64,000 bases of DNA from Pseudoips prasinana (taxonomy: Eukaryota; Arthropoda; Insecta; Lepidoptera; Nolidae): assembly GCA_951640165.1 (NCBI GenBank), contig OX621256.1, positions 8,742,001-8,806,000 of the forward strand, given 5' to 3'. The translations under genes and the position numbers were made by a program. Positions 43,501 through 53,619 of the stretch are shown in pieces; position 1 is the stretch's first letter; each line of letters begins with the position of its first letter. The notes beneath the pieces are model-generated. The model did no database searches, was not told the DNA's origin, and saw only the letters and a program-made list of their open reading frames with translations.

Positions 43501-43770
43501 ACTTTTTGCGGGTGGCATGGATTAGCATTCCCCCTGCCTTATCAAAAAAAAAAAAAAGGGTAGGTAGGGTAAGAGAGAGGGGTACACACATTTTATTTCT
43601 CTCTTTCTCTCATAGCCAGTTACGTTTCGAATATCCAAGTTTTACGTCAGTCGTGTGGTTTAAAGGACGGTCGTTTTTCATATTTATATCTTTCCATTTG
43701 TCACGATCCTTGCACACTTCTTTCGCCTCGTTTACTAACATTATATTCTTAATACATGCTCGCCGGTTTA

Positions 43771-44021
43771 GGCTGATTTCAGAGTCGCGCCGGCGAGCGG
43801 CGCCGTCCAAACGCGCGCGCTTACAATTACACTAGATAGTAGTTGCGTTTCATAGTCACGCAGTTCAAACGCGCCGCGCGCCGGTGACACGCGCGCCGTC
43901 GGCCAGCGTTGCCCGAGCTCCTCTACTGGCAGCTAGCGTTACAGAGTGACGCGTCTCGCACGCGGCTGTTGACACGCGCTGGCGGCCGGCGCGTGCCGCG
44001 CGCGTCACTTTCTAATCAGCC
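43771..44021. mobile_element. 251-bp GC-rich Harbinger-type MITE
   Basis: Ends GGCTGATT and AATCAGCC, flanked by TTA on both sides (43768-43770, 44022-44024), the trinucleotide duplication typical of PIF/Harbinger. The inside is very CpG-rich (GCGCGCCGCGCGCC-type runs), in sharp contrast to the AT-rich surroundings. It splits the LINE-C codons between the CCCTAA and TAAACCGG texts. Confidence 0.85.
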
Positions 44022-44189
44022 TTAGGGTATTTCTGACGTGGCTTTTCTTGAGAACGTCTCCGATTTTTTCAGAGAATGTTCTACGAGGTCTTCCCCTTCC
44101 GTTTGTACCATTCACACACGCTAGGTATATTTCTAAGGTACGTTGTCTCCTACCCGCCTACCCCTCTGGGAAACAGGCGTGAGTCTATA

Positions 44190-44354
44190 CAGGCTGGCCG
44201 AGGAGTGGATGTTCGAACGCAACATAAATGACTCATAAATTTTCAAAGTATTAAAAAGACGAAAAATCGTAGATCATACATGGGGTGATTCGGATTCTCC
44301 TCATGATAAAGTATTTAAATTTTGCGTTTGAACGTCAAGTCGTCAGCCACCCTA
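44190..44354. mobile_element. 165-bp MITE M5 in LINE-C tail
   Basis: Ends CAGGCTGGCCGAGGAG and CGTCAGCCACCCTA form imperfect inverted repeats (about 12 of 16). TA flanks at 44188-44189 and 44355-44356. It interrupts the GTCTATGTATGTATG text of LINE-C. Confidence 0.65.
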
Positions 44355-44636
44355 TATATGTATGTATCTCTATTTATTTTACAGGATTTTCGTACATGAA
44401 ATGACGATGCCAATCCCATCGAACCTTATACTAAGCTGACTCTAAAATAATTTTACAAAATTTTGCAAAGCCAAGGAGTATATGAGCGGGACTTTTAATT
44501 ATAAAGGAATATATTTTTTTTGCTATAACCTAGTATGGTTTAGCTAAAATGTTCTGAAATACACCAATATCAATTAAATGTAATGCAAATCTTATCATCT
44601 CGTCTTGCTTATAGCCATTACGGATATATTCTCTGG

Positions 44637-44908
44637 ACGGGCCGGTTGGCGTGGTTGGTGACGCCTTTCGCGCAGCAGGACCCGGGTTCGATTCCCAACC
44701 AGGACAGATATTTGTGTGCATGAACACACAAATATCTGTCCTGGTTGTGGCTGTTTTTCTGAGTCTGGGTGTAATTATCTATATAATAATATATAGTGGT
44801 AGTATATCAGTTATCTGTTCTCCATAGTACGAGCTCTGCTTAGTTTGGGATCATGTGACCATGTGTGAATAATGTCCCAGGATATTATTATTCTTATTAT
44901 TCTCTCGA
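44637..44908 (+). repeat. tRNA-derived SINE, full length
   Basis: Head: GGCCGGTTGGCGTGGTTGG and CGGGTTCGATTCCCAACC (B box). The body matches 3397-3690, ending GTCCCAGGATATTATTATTC. After the head, CAGATATTTGTGTGCATGAA is followed by a complementary ACACACAAATATCTGTCCTG, giving a hairpin. Confidence 0.9.
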
Positions 44909-45224
44909 TGGTAAACATCTTCCCGCTTTCTACATTGTTTTAATGTGTTACTTAAAATTTTAGTCCATGTTATTAAATACGAAACGAGATTTAAACTTCT
45001 ACTTATAAAAGAGGGTTGTAATATTTTGTGTCTGTGTTTCTATCTCTGTTTGTGTTATTGCTAAACGGATAAATTAATTTATCTTACTATATTGTTATTA
45101 TACATGCTCTTTTTAGTAGAAGTAGTAAAATATTTTATATTCAATGATACAGACGAAGGTAAATAAAGATGTAATCACATTTTAAACGAAGGTTCATAGT
45201 TTAATTAGTTATTAATTATTAGAT

Positions 45225-45350
45225 TGGCTGCTATATTGACTACACAGTAAGCTTGACTGCCTCGTACAGCGTCCTAGGTTCATATTCCGGGGAGGCCCAA
45301 AAAGTATTATTGACCCCGATTCTATGTAATACCAATTAAACTAATGATAA
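45225..45350 (+). repeat. tRNA-like SINE head, unclear family
   Basis: GGCTGCTATATTGACTACAC then TCCTAGGTTCATATTCCGGG resembles A and B boxes. The text after it (GAGGCCCAAAAAGTATTATT) resembles the GGGCCAAAAGTGATTTTGG of the 40945 SINE. Confidence 0.5.
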
Positions 45351-45390
45351 TATGATGACATTTCTGTCAAAAAATTGTAAAATAGTAAAA

Positions 45391-45480
45391 AACGGCCAAG
45401 TTCGAGTCGCGCTTGTGCACCGATACCTCCGTACAGACTTGTACCTTGTATTATATATTGACTTTTATAATAAGTATCCG
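45391..45480. repeat. Fragment of the GGCCAAGTGCGAGTC repeat
   Basis: AAAAAACGGCCAAGTTCGAG then TCGCGCTTG matches the opening of the element at 8870. Confidence 0.5.
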
Positions 45481-45529
45481 TTGCCTTAATTTTAATATAT
45501 ATGCATTTTTTTCTAATATATCAGCATCA

Positions 45530-45600
45530 TCATATCAGCCGAAAAACGTCTACTGATAGACAAAGGCCTCCCCAGGGGAGATCCCTCGGGAGGCATTTTC
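45530..45600 (-). repeat. RTE-like 3' end fragment
   Basis: Plus-strand CATCATCATATCAGCCGAAA then CAAAGGCCTCCCCAGGGGAG; only the last 70 bp of the element remain. Confidence 0.7.
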
Positions 45601-45603
45601 AGG

Positions 45604-46058
45604 AATTTACAATCTAACTTTACACTTAGGCCATTTTACCATCTATCTATGCACTCTACAAGCCCGTTGGTCATGTCAATAAAAGTCTATAATAAACTTC
45701 CAGAAGAAATAAAAAAGAATAATACTTTTAGTCAAAAACTAAAGCTTTTCTTATTACAGAAAAGCTATTATACTGTTAAAGAATACTTGGACTCAAAGAA
45801 ATAATTCTATAGATCTTTTAATATTAATCTGATAATTTTTTCGCTTTAAATCTTGACATTTTTAAATTAAAATTTGGCATACTTAATAATTCTTAAAAAT
45901 AGCATAAATTTATAAAACTTTTTATTATTATCAAAAAGCCTTCTTCCTCTCTTCTACTATGCTGTGCCCGACAGGGTCCATAATTGTTACATAATTATAA
46001 GATTATACCATCTGTTATACATTATGGAAGCAATAAATGATTGAGTATTGAGTATTGA
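45604..46058 (+). pseudogene. CR1-like LINE C-terminus with full 3' UTR
   Basis: The frame near 45650-45804 reads STSPLVMSIKVYNKLPEEIK and ends KSYYTVKEYLDSKK, close to the fragment at 55314 (LAMSVKLYNKLPHRIK, KSYYSINEYL). The 3' UTR has CTGTGCCCGACAGGGTCCAT and finishes with AGCAATAAATGATTGAGTAT, a polyadenylation signal plus a GAGTATT tandem tail. Confidence 0.75.
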
Positions 46059-46065
46059 GAGGCCT

Positions 46066-46200
46066 GACAGACAATGGCCAGTTTTGTGCTGCCCGCATCC
46101 AGCGGCTTCCCGCTACCCTTTCAGGATCGTCCGCCCGCCTTGTGAAGGGCCCGCCCACGCAGCGTCTTCCGGTTCGTGGTGCTACGTGCCCTGTCCACTG
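46066..46200 (-). repeat. RTE-like LINE fragment, deleted
   Basis: Plus-strand GCCCGCATCCAGCGGCTTCC and CAGCGTCTTCCGGTTCGTGG are the reverse complement of the NRWMR and RPRTG regions. A deletion joins the RPRTG part directly to GTGCCCTGTCCACTG. Confidence 0.7.
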
Positions 46201-47199
46201 TTAAAGGGACAAGGTCTTGTCTTTAATGTCGATAGATTTTGACAATAGAACCTTAATAGTCAATTTTTTTTATTTTAAAAGCATAATTTATCAACATCAT
46301 CAAATGTATACCATTTGATTATTATTATTATGTTATGTTCTTTGGGCTATGCTATATCTTAATAATATTAGATTTATCTCGTTTTAATACACGGGAAAAA
46401 ATATTATTATGTATGTTTTATTATTATGTAGGTAATTACGTATACCTCGTAATTTAATTATATTATGTAATTAAATTAAGTAAGTGGAATAGGTCACGCT
46501 AGGCACTTTTAAGTAATTGAATCACGAAGTGTCAATCTAATTCAGGTACAGTTACGGCTGTGTCATATAATAATAACAATAATTTAATTCAGAATAAATT
46601 CCATATGTGTTAGTTACAATGATAACTTATAAACTAGTGTTAGTATAACATAATTTCTAGCTGCGTGAGCATCGTGGCAGAGCCCGCCGACCCTGGGAAA
46701 TGTCTACTTGACTGCGTGCAGTCGTATCCACCTTCCCAAGATCGGAGAGTCCCACCTATCGACCAACGTTTTAAGAATGATGTTGGGGCTGGCGCGTATG
46801 GCTGTATCATTATTATACTACTTAAGGATTCCCTGCAGGCCGAAGAACCAGTCGCATCTTTCCCCGAAAAGAAAGAAGGATAATGCACTCGCCTATTGTG
46901 AACACTTTCTATTTCATGACTCAAAATGTATTTTCACTTCAATATATGACGCACTTTGGTCTTATAATGTCTATCAAGTCGTTTACCCAACTCTTTTACC
47001 ATATTGTTTATTATTTATTTCACACAGAAAAACATATTTACATAGGTGATTAGACATATCATATACACAGACGAGCTTAACTCAACTATGAGTTCTCTTC
47101 CAACAAACCTTAGTTAAAGTGAGAGCTTATATGAAATGGGTTACAAATAGTGCACAACTATTTGAAATAACTATGAACTAAGGTAATTACATTATTTCA
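46201..47199. other. Unassigned sequence
   Basis: Overlapping frames at 46640-47049 have no recognised domain; AT-rich elsewhere. The block at 46660-46890 is more GC-rich and could be an old exon or repeat, but there is nothing to identify it. Confidence 0.3.
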
Positions 47200-47476
47200 T
47201 TCATCATCATCATCATCATATCAGCCGAAAGACGTCCACTGCTGCGCAAAGGCCTCTCCCAAAGATCTCCACAATTGCCGGTCTTGCGCTATTCGCATCC
47301 AGCAGTTTCCAGCGACCCACACAAAACCATCGGTCCATCTTGTAGGGGGCCTGTGTCCAACTGAAGTGGCAGTAGATGGGGCACATAGCTCGTAAAACCA
47401 ACGGCCGTTGGGGCAGAAAGGTTCTCGAGTGGCGACCACGAACCGGAAGACGCAGCGTAGGCAGGCCCCCTACAAG
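47200..47476. pseudogene. RTE-like LINE 3' end with 5' inversion
   Basis: 47200-47350 is the 3' end on the minus strand (plus-strand CATCATCATATCAGCCGAAA through CATCTTGTAGGGGGCCTG). From 47351 the preceding part of the same ORF runs on the plus strand (AACTGAAGTGGCAGTAGATG through GCAGGCCCCCTACAAG). About 16 bp (GCAGGCCCCCTACAAG) is present in both parts. Frames in both arms are still readable (LEWRPR on both strands). Confidence 0.85.
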
Positions 47477-47779
47477 AAAAACTGTTGTTCTAAAATAGTC
47501 CATTCTATTTATGTTAAGTATTGTAATATGTTGGTTCAATGAGGATTGCATTCATAAATTAGATACTTACTTATATTACATACAATAAGTAAGTGAGCCA
47601 AAACAAGTAACAAATACAAAACTTAGGAATATTTGTCTAGATTTATTGGGCCACAAGTTATTTATATTGTTCCTAACTAAATAAAAGTCTGTAAGGAAAT
47701 AACAAGGACAAATAGATCATAATATAAAGTATACCTATTAAATGAAAATACTACTATAGGTACTTTAAGAGGCCTATTA
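47477..47779. other. Unassigned AT-rich sequence
   Basis: Nothing recognised. Confidence 0.3.
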
Positions 47780-48121
47780 CAGTCCACTAGCGCCGCCAAT
47801 CGAAAAAATGTCATAACTCGTAAATAGAATCAAAAATACAAAATGTGTTCTATTATTACTGTGGAAAAGACAATAACGTAATTGTATAACACCTTATCAA
47901 CACTTGAAATATAGCTGTTTAGCTAAATCGTGCATTCAAAACAAAAACGGCCGTTTTTGTTACAAATGCACGATTTAGCTAAACAGCTATATTTCAAGTG
48001 TTGACAATGTGTTATAAAATTACGTTATTGCCTTTTCTACAGTAATAATAGACTACATTTTGTATTTTTGATTCTATTTACGAGTTATGACATTTTTTCG
48101 ATTGGCGGCGCTAGTGGACTG
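47780..48121. mobile_element. 342-bp near-perfect palindromic MITE M6
   Basis: Starts CAGTCCACTAGCGCCGCCAA and ends with the complement, ACTAGTGGACTG-type, so the two halves pair along almost their whole length around AAAACGGCCGTTTT at the centre. TA flanks both ends (47778-47779, 48122-48123). CAGT ends plus TA suggest a Tc1/mariner foldback element. Arms differ at only a few positions, so it is young. Confidence 0.92.
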
Positions 48122-48360
48122 TAAAAGGCCCCTTAATGTAATATTTACCAACCACGACAACCGGACCGACCAAATAAAATTTATCAACTTTGGTTCAAAA
48201 AATCGATTTGAAGACATTTTAAAACACTTTCAATGATCTTGTAAGTACCACAAGGTAAATATGATTACTTTTTAAATTAACAATTTTCAGCGTCTTCAAC
48301 AACAACATCGTACTAAACAAAAACTGTTTTGTTTTTCATCATCAAGCCCCGAGTTTCTTA

Positions 48361-48422
48361 GAAAGCCGCAGGCTAGGTATAGAAAGCCGCAGGCTAGCTA
48401 GAGAAAGCCGCAGGCTAGCTAG
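48361..48422 (+). repeat. 21-bp tandem repeat, three units
   Basis: GAAAGCCGCAGGCTAGCTAG-type unit repeated three times, each containing a GCCGCAGGC palindrome. Confidence 0.9.
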
Positions 48423-48589
48423 GGTAGGTTCTCAGCGGCGAGGATCGCTTTGGCTCCTTAATGCGTAGTCGGTGATCCCGTGATCACACCCTCATTTAGA
48501 ATTTCGTCTTTTTGCTTTAGTCTTCCATTCTTTAATAAGGTAGAACGAAATTTACCAATATAATAGATTAGCAACTTTTATACTATCCA

Positions 48590-48669
48590 CTATGTTTATG
48601 TACTGCATTGTGAGCTTGACAAGTACAAGTGTATGTTAATACCCAAGTGCTGAATAAATTTCATTTCAT
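48590..48669 (+). repeat. LINE 3' end with ATTTC tail
   Basis: GCATTGTGAGCTTGACAAGT then GTGCTGAATAAATTTCATTT; AATAAA is followed by (ATTTC)n. The block is shared with 42058-42105. Confidence 0.6.
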
Positions 48670-48985
48670 TTGACAAAGGCCTCCCCCAAAGTTCTCGACA
48701 ATTGTCGGTCTTGCGCATCCAACGATTTCCAGCGACCCTCATCGGTCTATCTTGTAGGGGGCCTGCCCACGATGCGTCTTCCGGTTCGTGGTCGCCACTC
48801 GAGAACCTTTCTACCCCAGCGACTCTACGAGCTATATGCCCTGCCCACTGCCACTTCAGCTTGGCAATTCTTACAGCTATATCGGTTACTTTGGTTCGCC
48901 TGCAGATCTCAGCATTTCTGATTCGATCTCGCAGGGAAACTCCAAGCATAGCCCTTTCCATGCTCTTTGGGCTTAAATGTCTCAC
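48670..48985 (-). pseudogene. RTE-like LINE ORF2 C-terminal fragment
   Basis: Minus-strand translation has MERAMLGVSLRDRIRNAEIC, RRTKVTDIAVRIAKLKWQWA and GHIARRVAG, then frame changes before MRVAGNRWMRK. The 3' tail is replaced by the ATTTC-tailed repeat on its left. Confidence 0.88.
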
Positions 48986-48989
48986 TATT

Positions 48990-49802
48990 ACTATTACTAT
49001 TTTTTACACTAAACTGACTAAAAATCGATGCTGACGACAATTTGCAAAGTTTGTACTAAAAGCTGAAAGTGGAAATTGTGTTCTAACCATTAACATAACG
49101 AGTACGAGTATGTGGAGCTGTTTAATTAATATTGGTATTGAACTTTCGTTATTAGTTCCAAATATGGCGATATTAGCACTGACTTGGAAAGCAGAATATT
49201 ACTATGTTATTACCGTTGTATAAACATAACATACCGTCGTAGAAATATCCTTTGCTATCTTGTAATCTCGCTTAACTTACTTCTAAGCTTAACGTTGGTA
49301 CGCTTAACGCTGAACAAAAAATGTAGACATCCGCATGAAAACTAAATTAACTTGCTATTTCTTTAGGGTTGAAACAGAAGTGGAAATGGCCAGAGCACCT
49401 CTCAAAATGCAATGGTAAGAAAAGTACCTACCAAAAAACTAAATGACCCATCCTTAGCCTGGTCTTCTCAGTTGGAGCGCATTGAATCCGGTGGTAGCAC
49501 GACCGTCGTTATAAACACAAGGTCCGCCATAATAATAATATTTAATTCGTACCTTAATATAGACAGACAATATGTAGTAAAAATATAGCTAAAATTTTAA
49601 ATTTCAATAATTAAACTAATATACATGATTTTTTTGACAATAAATAGTATAAGCTAGATAAATATCATTACTATTATAAAATAAATATTATTGTAAATGT
49701 TTTCATACAATCCGTGTACCTAAATATCTATATGTATCTAAAAATAATTATAATAAATAAATTATATATTACTACAAACATGTTCTGCCTATTTACAAGC
49801 GC
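48990..49802. other. Unassigned AT-rich sequence
   Basis: No repeat or gene recognised. Confidence 0.3.
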
Positions 49803-49840
49803 TTTTTTAAAGTCTACGTATACACGTAGACTTTAAAAAA
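49803..49840. repeat. Perfect 17-bp hairpin
   Basis: TTTTTTAAAGTCTACGT and ACGTAGACTTTAAAAAA with a 4-base loop. It resembles a bacterial terminator in shape, but the context is eukaryotic; more likely a tiny foldback repeat. Confidence 0.9.
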
Positions 49841-49842
49841 AA

Positions 49843-51374
49843 TTATACAATAACATTTTTTATTTAGCATAACACATCTCTAGTGGAAAAGCACCCATTT
49901 TTATCCTAGCTAGGCTTTCATGGAATTTTTTTCTTTCGTATTTTTTTGGTAGTTTAACGTGCCATGAATTACGTCTGCATATTTGCTTAAGGCAACTTTC
50001 AAAGAAATATTCTTTCATAACGCGAGTCAAGATAAGCAATCTCACAGATTCTATAGCAGGTAGTCTAACCAGTAATCTTCACGGACACATTTGCATGTTA
50101 TTAGTTATTTGCGGTACACGAAGCGTTGACCCAGAAAAGGCCTTTTCCCGGAACAATCTTTCCTAAAAATCATCTAGAAAATTTATGGAAATTCTACCTG
50201 CAAAAATTGGTCTGTATGCAACATGAAACAAATAGCTTGGAATACTGAATGGCGCAATCTAGATGTGGAACTAAAAATTGGATGAAAAATAGTGTTTTCT
50301 TGCAGATCCGCTGAAACATGTTGTGGAAACAGTATAAATTATGCTCGTTCTAAGTCTATATGTGAATGTGATGTGCACCTTGACCCACGTACTAAATAGT
50401 GTGCCAAAACTATTACTTAACCAGATAATAACAAAAGTAAAAATAGAACAAGTAAAAAACTTATTAAAAAAATACTTTATCAGTGATAAGTACTTGGAGG
50501 GCGATGCATGTCGGGGTCACTCACTATAATCATCACACCTCCCTTACCTTCAATTCATACTACTCTGGGACTACAATATAATCTTTAAAGGAGACGGAAA
50601 CTTCTGGGCCCAGCAGTTAACTAGTTGAAATGTTAATTTAAAAAAACCGTTATATTTTTCTAAAGGAAATCACTAAATATGGTATCATGTTTCTATCTAG
50701 GAAGCGTGAAAACTTAAATTAAGTTATGAAACGAAATAATCGATAAAATAATGATGAATTACTCGCAATCGATTAAGAATAAATCAGTAAAATCTCAGAA
50801 TATGTTTGAAAATCGAGTGACAAGTGCTTTTCGTGGAATCGATTCATAGCGGATCGTATTCCTTTAATTTTTCTTCGGGCAACACTTCTCTGCCTGACGG
50901 CCTTTACATACTCTTTGACTGTCACTCGTTCGTTGTCTTTCGTTTTAAGTGTGCACGTATTTTTCATGTTTTATTTATGGTTTTCTTCGACTGTAGTGAC
51001 TGTAAGAGGCGCGGGGGATCCAAACGTGCCAGATCTTCGACATGTCACACTCTCCATGCATAAAACCATAACATTACCGAAGCCATTCAAAAATATTTTG
51101 TAAAAAACTACAATGTTATAATTTGACCTCACTTTTACTATACTTCATATAACTTGATTCCTGGATAGCCAAATTTTACCAAAATTTCAGTGAGGTCTTG
51201 TTATTATATCCTCTCACAAATAAGGCTAGTTTGATTCAGTTAACACCTGGGCCCAGGAATGTATGGAGTCATTTCCTTCTCCTTTAAGATTAGAGTAGGC
51301 CTCATAAAAAGTTTAAATTTGAATTTAAAAAAGTACGTTGAGATAGTGTTTGGTTCGGGCATTAAGAAAGGATG
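49843..51374. other. Unassigned region with small frames on both strands
   Basis: Frames: 49860-50045 minus (lysine-rich), 50341-50529 plus (KIEQVKNLLKKYFIS within it) and 50773-50967 minus (ERVTVKEYVKAVRQRSVARR). The last two have a vague look of helical DNA-binding or transposase-like segments, but no motif is decisive. No terminal repeats were seen. This is the second-best place to look for a host or unknown gene. Confidence 0.25.
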
Positions 51375-51565
51375 AATGAAAGAACATTGACAAAAGAAGT
51401 ATATGTACCTGGCCTATGTGAATGGTACAACCGGAAAGGGAAGACATCTTAAAACATGCTTTGACCCAATAGGAGACGTTCTCAAGAAAGCCTATGTACC
51501 CTAAATCAGCCTCTGACCAAATCGGAAGCGTTCTCAAGAAACCCCGCGAGCATGTATGAAGACTC
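51375..51565 (+). pseudogene. LINE-C fragment, rearranged
   Basis: CCTGGCCTATGTGAATGGTA then AACCGGAAAGGGAAGAC resembles 24683-24722. A block (GACCAAATCGGAAGCGTTCT) repeats the earlier GACCCAATAGGAGACGTTCT about 60 bp later, an internal duplication. Confidence 0.65.
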
Positions 51566-51571
51566 CATAAA

Positions 51572-51700
51572 TAGTTGTTCTAAGTCGGGATGTAATTTGT
51601 GTCCGTTATCATATGTTTGTAAATTATCCCGCGAGTCGCGACACAGGGATTAGACTCCTCAGTGCGGGCGTTCTCTTCTTATAGGTAATAAAAAAAAAGA
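51572..51700 (+). repeat. SINE second family, 5'-truncated
   Basis: CCATAAATAGTTGTTCTAAG, GGGATGTAATTTGTGTCCG and GACACAGGGATTAGACTCC match 29614-29830. The A run at the end is the tail. Confidence 0.8.
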
Positions 51701-52010
51701 TTACTTAAATTTTAGTGTTTACTTTAAAATAAATACATTATATTTATTTAACTGTTTACTTAAGGTTAAGTTAATAATAATAGTTGTTTATTTTCCCCAT
51801 GATGGTGACATTTAATATTGTAAAGGTAACTGTGTACCACTTGATTCAGTGACTACAAAAAAGTGCATGGATTTTTACATTAGCTGGAAACTGACCCTTA
51901 AAATCTGAGAGATAGATGTCATTAAAGCCTTTTATCATTGGAAGACGTTTATTATTGAATCTTTCATCTATTAGGAAAATTTGAAATCCGATCTTCACTT
52001 TTCTTTAGTA
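51701..52010. other. Unassigned sequence
   Basis: Nothing recognised. Confidence 0.3.
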
Positions 52011-52782
52011 GAGACGCCAGCACATCAAGCTACCCCAATCTGTCAAATTTCCCCAATTGAAAGTAAACCTTATCATCATCATCGTATCAGCCGAAAGACG
52101 TCCACTGGTGGACAAAGGCCTCCCCCAAAGATCTCCACAATTGCCGGTCTTGCGCTATTCGCATCCAGCAGTTTCCAGCGACCCGCACAAGATCATCGGT
52201 CCATCTTATAGATGGCCTGCCCACGCTGCGTCTTCCGGTTCGTGGTCGCCACTCGAGAACCTTACTGCCCCAACGTCCGTCGGTTCTACGAGCTATGTGC
52301 CCCGCCCACTGCCACTTCAGTTTTGCAATTCTTCGGGCTATGTCGGTGACTTCGGTTCACCTGCGGATTTCGACATTTCTGATTCGATCCCGCAGGGAAA
52401 CTCCGAGCATAGCCCTCTCCATTGCTCTTTGGGTGACCCGTTGAGCCTTCTAATAAGGCCCATAGTGAGCGACCATGCGTCTGTTCCGTAAGTCATCACT
52501 GGCAACACACACTGGTCGAAGACTTTCGACTTGAGAAACTGCGGTATTTTGGATGAGAAGATGTTACGTAGCTTCCCGAACGCTGCCCAGCCGAGTTGGA
52601 TTCCACGATTGACCTCCTTCTCGAAGTTGGACCTACTTGGATGGTCTGTCCTAGGTAAATATAGTTCTCTACAACTACGAGTGCAGAGTCGCCAAATCTT
52701 CGAACCTTATGCTTATGTGCTAAAATTGAAAATCTATAAAAGAAATTTGACAGATTGGGGTAGCTGGATGTGCTGGCGTATG
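52011..52782 (+). mobile_element. MITE family M1, copy 3, split by an RTE insertion
   Basis: The left part 52011-52073 begins GAGACGCCAGCACATCAAGC; the right part 52711-52782 ends GGATGTGCTGGCGTATG. TA flanks both ends. The intact copies at 22681 and 60325 show the uninterrupted text across the break. Confidence 0.92.
52074..52702 (-). pseudogene. RTE-like LINE, 629-bp 5'-truncated insertion
   Basis: Inserted in the MITE with AACCTTAT at 52066-52073 and again at 52703-52710. The 3' tail is plus-strand CATCATCATC at the left edge, so the element lies on the minus strand. It includes the LEWRPR, WAGHI and RAMERAML regions and more upstream RT text than any other copy here. Several frameshifts are visible. 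Confidence 0.92.
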
Positions 52783-52993
52783 TACCTTCCTTACATTTCT
52801 TAAATTGCGGTAAAAGAATACAAAGTACCTATTTATGCTTCAAATTGTTCAGGAAATGCAAATTTTTGATGAACTTCTCAACGTAAAAGAAAGTTTTATT
52901 ACAATTTCCGACTACTTCCGCGCTGAAATTTTCTTTTAGGTTAGTTCCGCGGAGATGGAAAATTTCATTGACTTGCCGAAAAGTTGCTATCTA
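52783..52993. other. Unassigned sequence
   Basis: Short stretch without recognised features. Confidence 0.3.
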
Positions 52994-53311
52994 TCTATAC
53001 ATATAATAAAATCGTAGGAAAGTCAAAACTGTACATTGAAAATTTTTTTAAAAGGATACTTGGGGCCAGATCTACAATCGATACCGAAGCCAAAAATATA
53101 GTTTTTAGAATTTTTGTCTGTGTGTCTGTTTGTCTGTATGTATGTCCAGGCTAAACTCAAAAAGTACTGGATGGATTTACTTCAAATTTTGCATGAATAT
53201 TACTAAGAGGTCGGTTTAACATATAGGCTACATATCACGATATCACTTACGGGGGAGGAGCTATGATAATTTGTAAAGTTTAACGCGTGTAAAACCGCGG
53301 GGCACAGCTAG
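52994..53311 (+). mobile_element. Nonautonomous Helitron HN1, copy 5 (tandem, first)
   Basis: TCTATACATATAATAAAATC to CACAGCTAG. Preceded by A (52993). Its CTAG is followed directly by the TC of the next copy. Confidence 0.93.
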
Positions 53312-53619
53312 TCTATACATATAATAAAATCGTAGGAAATTCAAAACTGTACATTGAATATTTTTTTAAAAGGATACTTGGGGTGTGATCTACAATCGAT
53401 ATCGAAGCTAAAACTATAGTTTTTAGATTTTTTGTCTGTTTGTCTGTATGTATGTCCGGGCTAAACTCAAAAAGTACTGCATGGATTTACTTCAAATTTT
53501 GCATTAATATTACTAAGAGGCCGGGACAACAGCTACATATTATCACGCTATCAACTACGGGGGAGGAGCTGTGATGATTTGTAAAATATAACGCGGGTAA
53601 AACCGCGGGGCACAGCTAG
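53312..53619 (+). mobile_element. Nonautonomous Helitron HN1, copy 6 (tandem, second)
   Basis: Begins TCTATACATATAATAAAATC immediately at the previous CTAG, and ends CGCGGGTAAAACCGCGGGG then CACAGCTAG followed by T (53620). The two copies differ by several substitutions and small indels. Confidence 0.93.

Larger units (their letters stand above)
43690..44375. pseudogene. LINE-C fragment with 5' inversion, hosting two MITEs
   Basis: The left part is on the minus strand: [24 protein letters not shown] text near 44040-44130 and RRACIKNIMLVNEAKEVCKD then RDKWKDI at 43690-43770. From about 44141 the plus strand carries the following part of the protein (CCTACCCCTCTGGGAAACAG, as in YPSGKQ) and a TATG tail. 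The inverted piece ends where the forward piece begins in the consensus at 25288-25340, as expected for twin-primed integration. Confidence 0.75.

Noticed and set aside
43195..43835. Several overlapping long frames as a gene
   Set aside because: They arise from low stop-codon frequency in GC-rich repeat sequence shared with 7.98 kb and have no domain.
49803..49840. Rho-independent-like terminator
   Set aside because: The stem is AT-rich with both A and T runs, no gene ends there and the sequence is eukaryotic.
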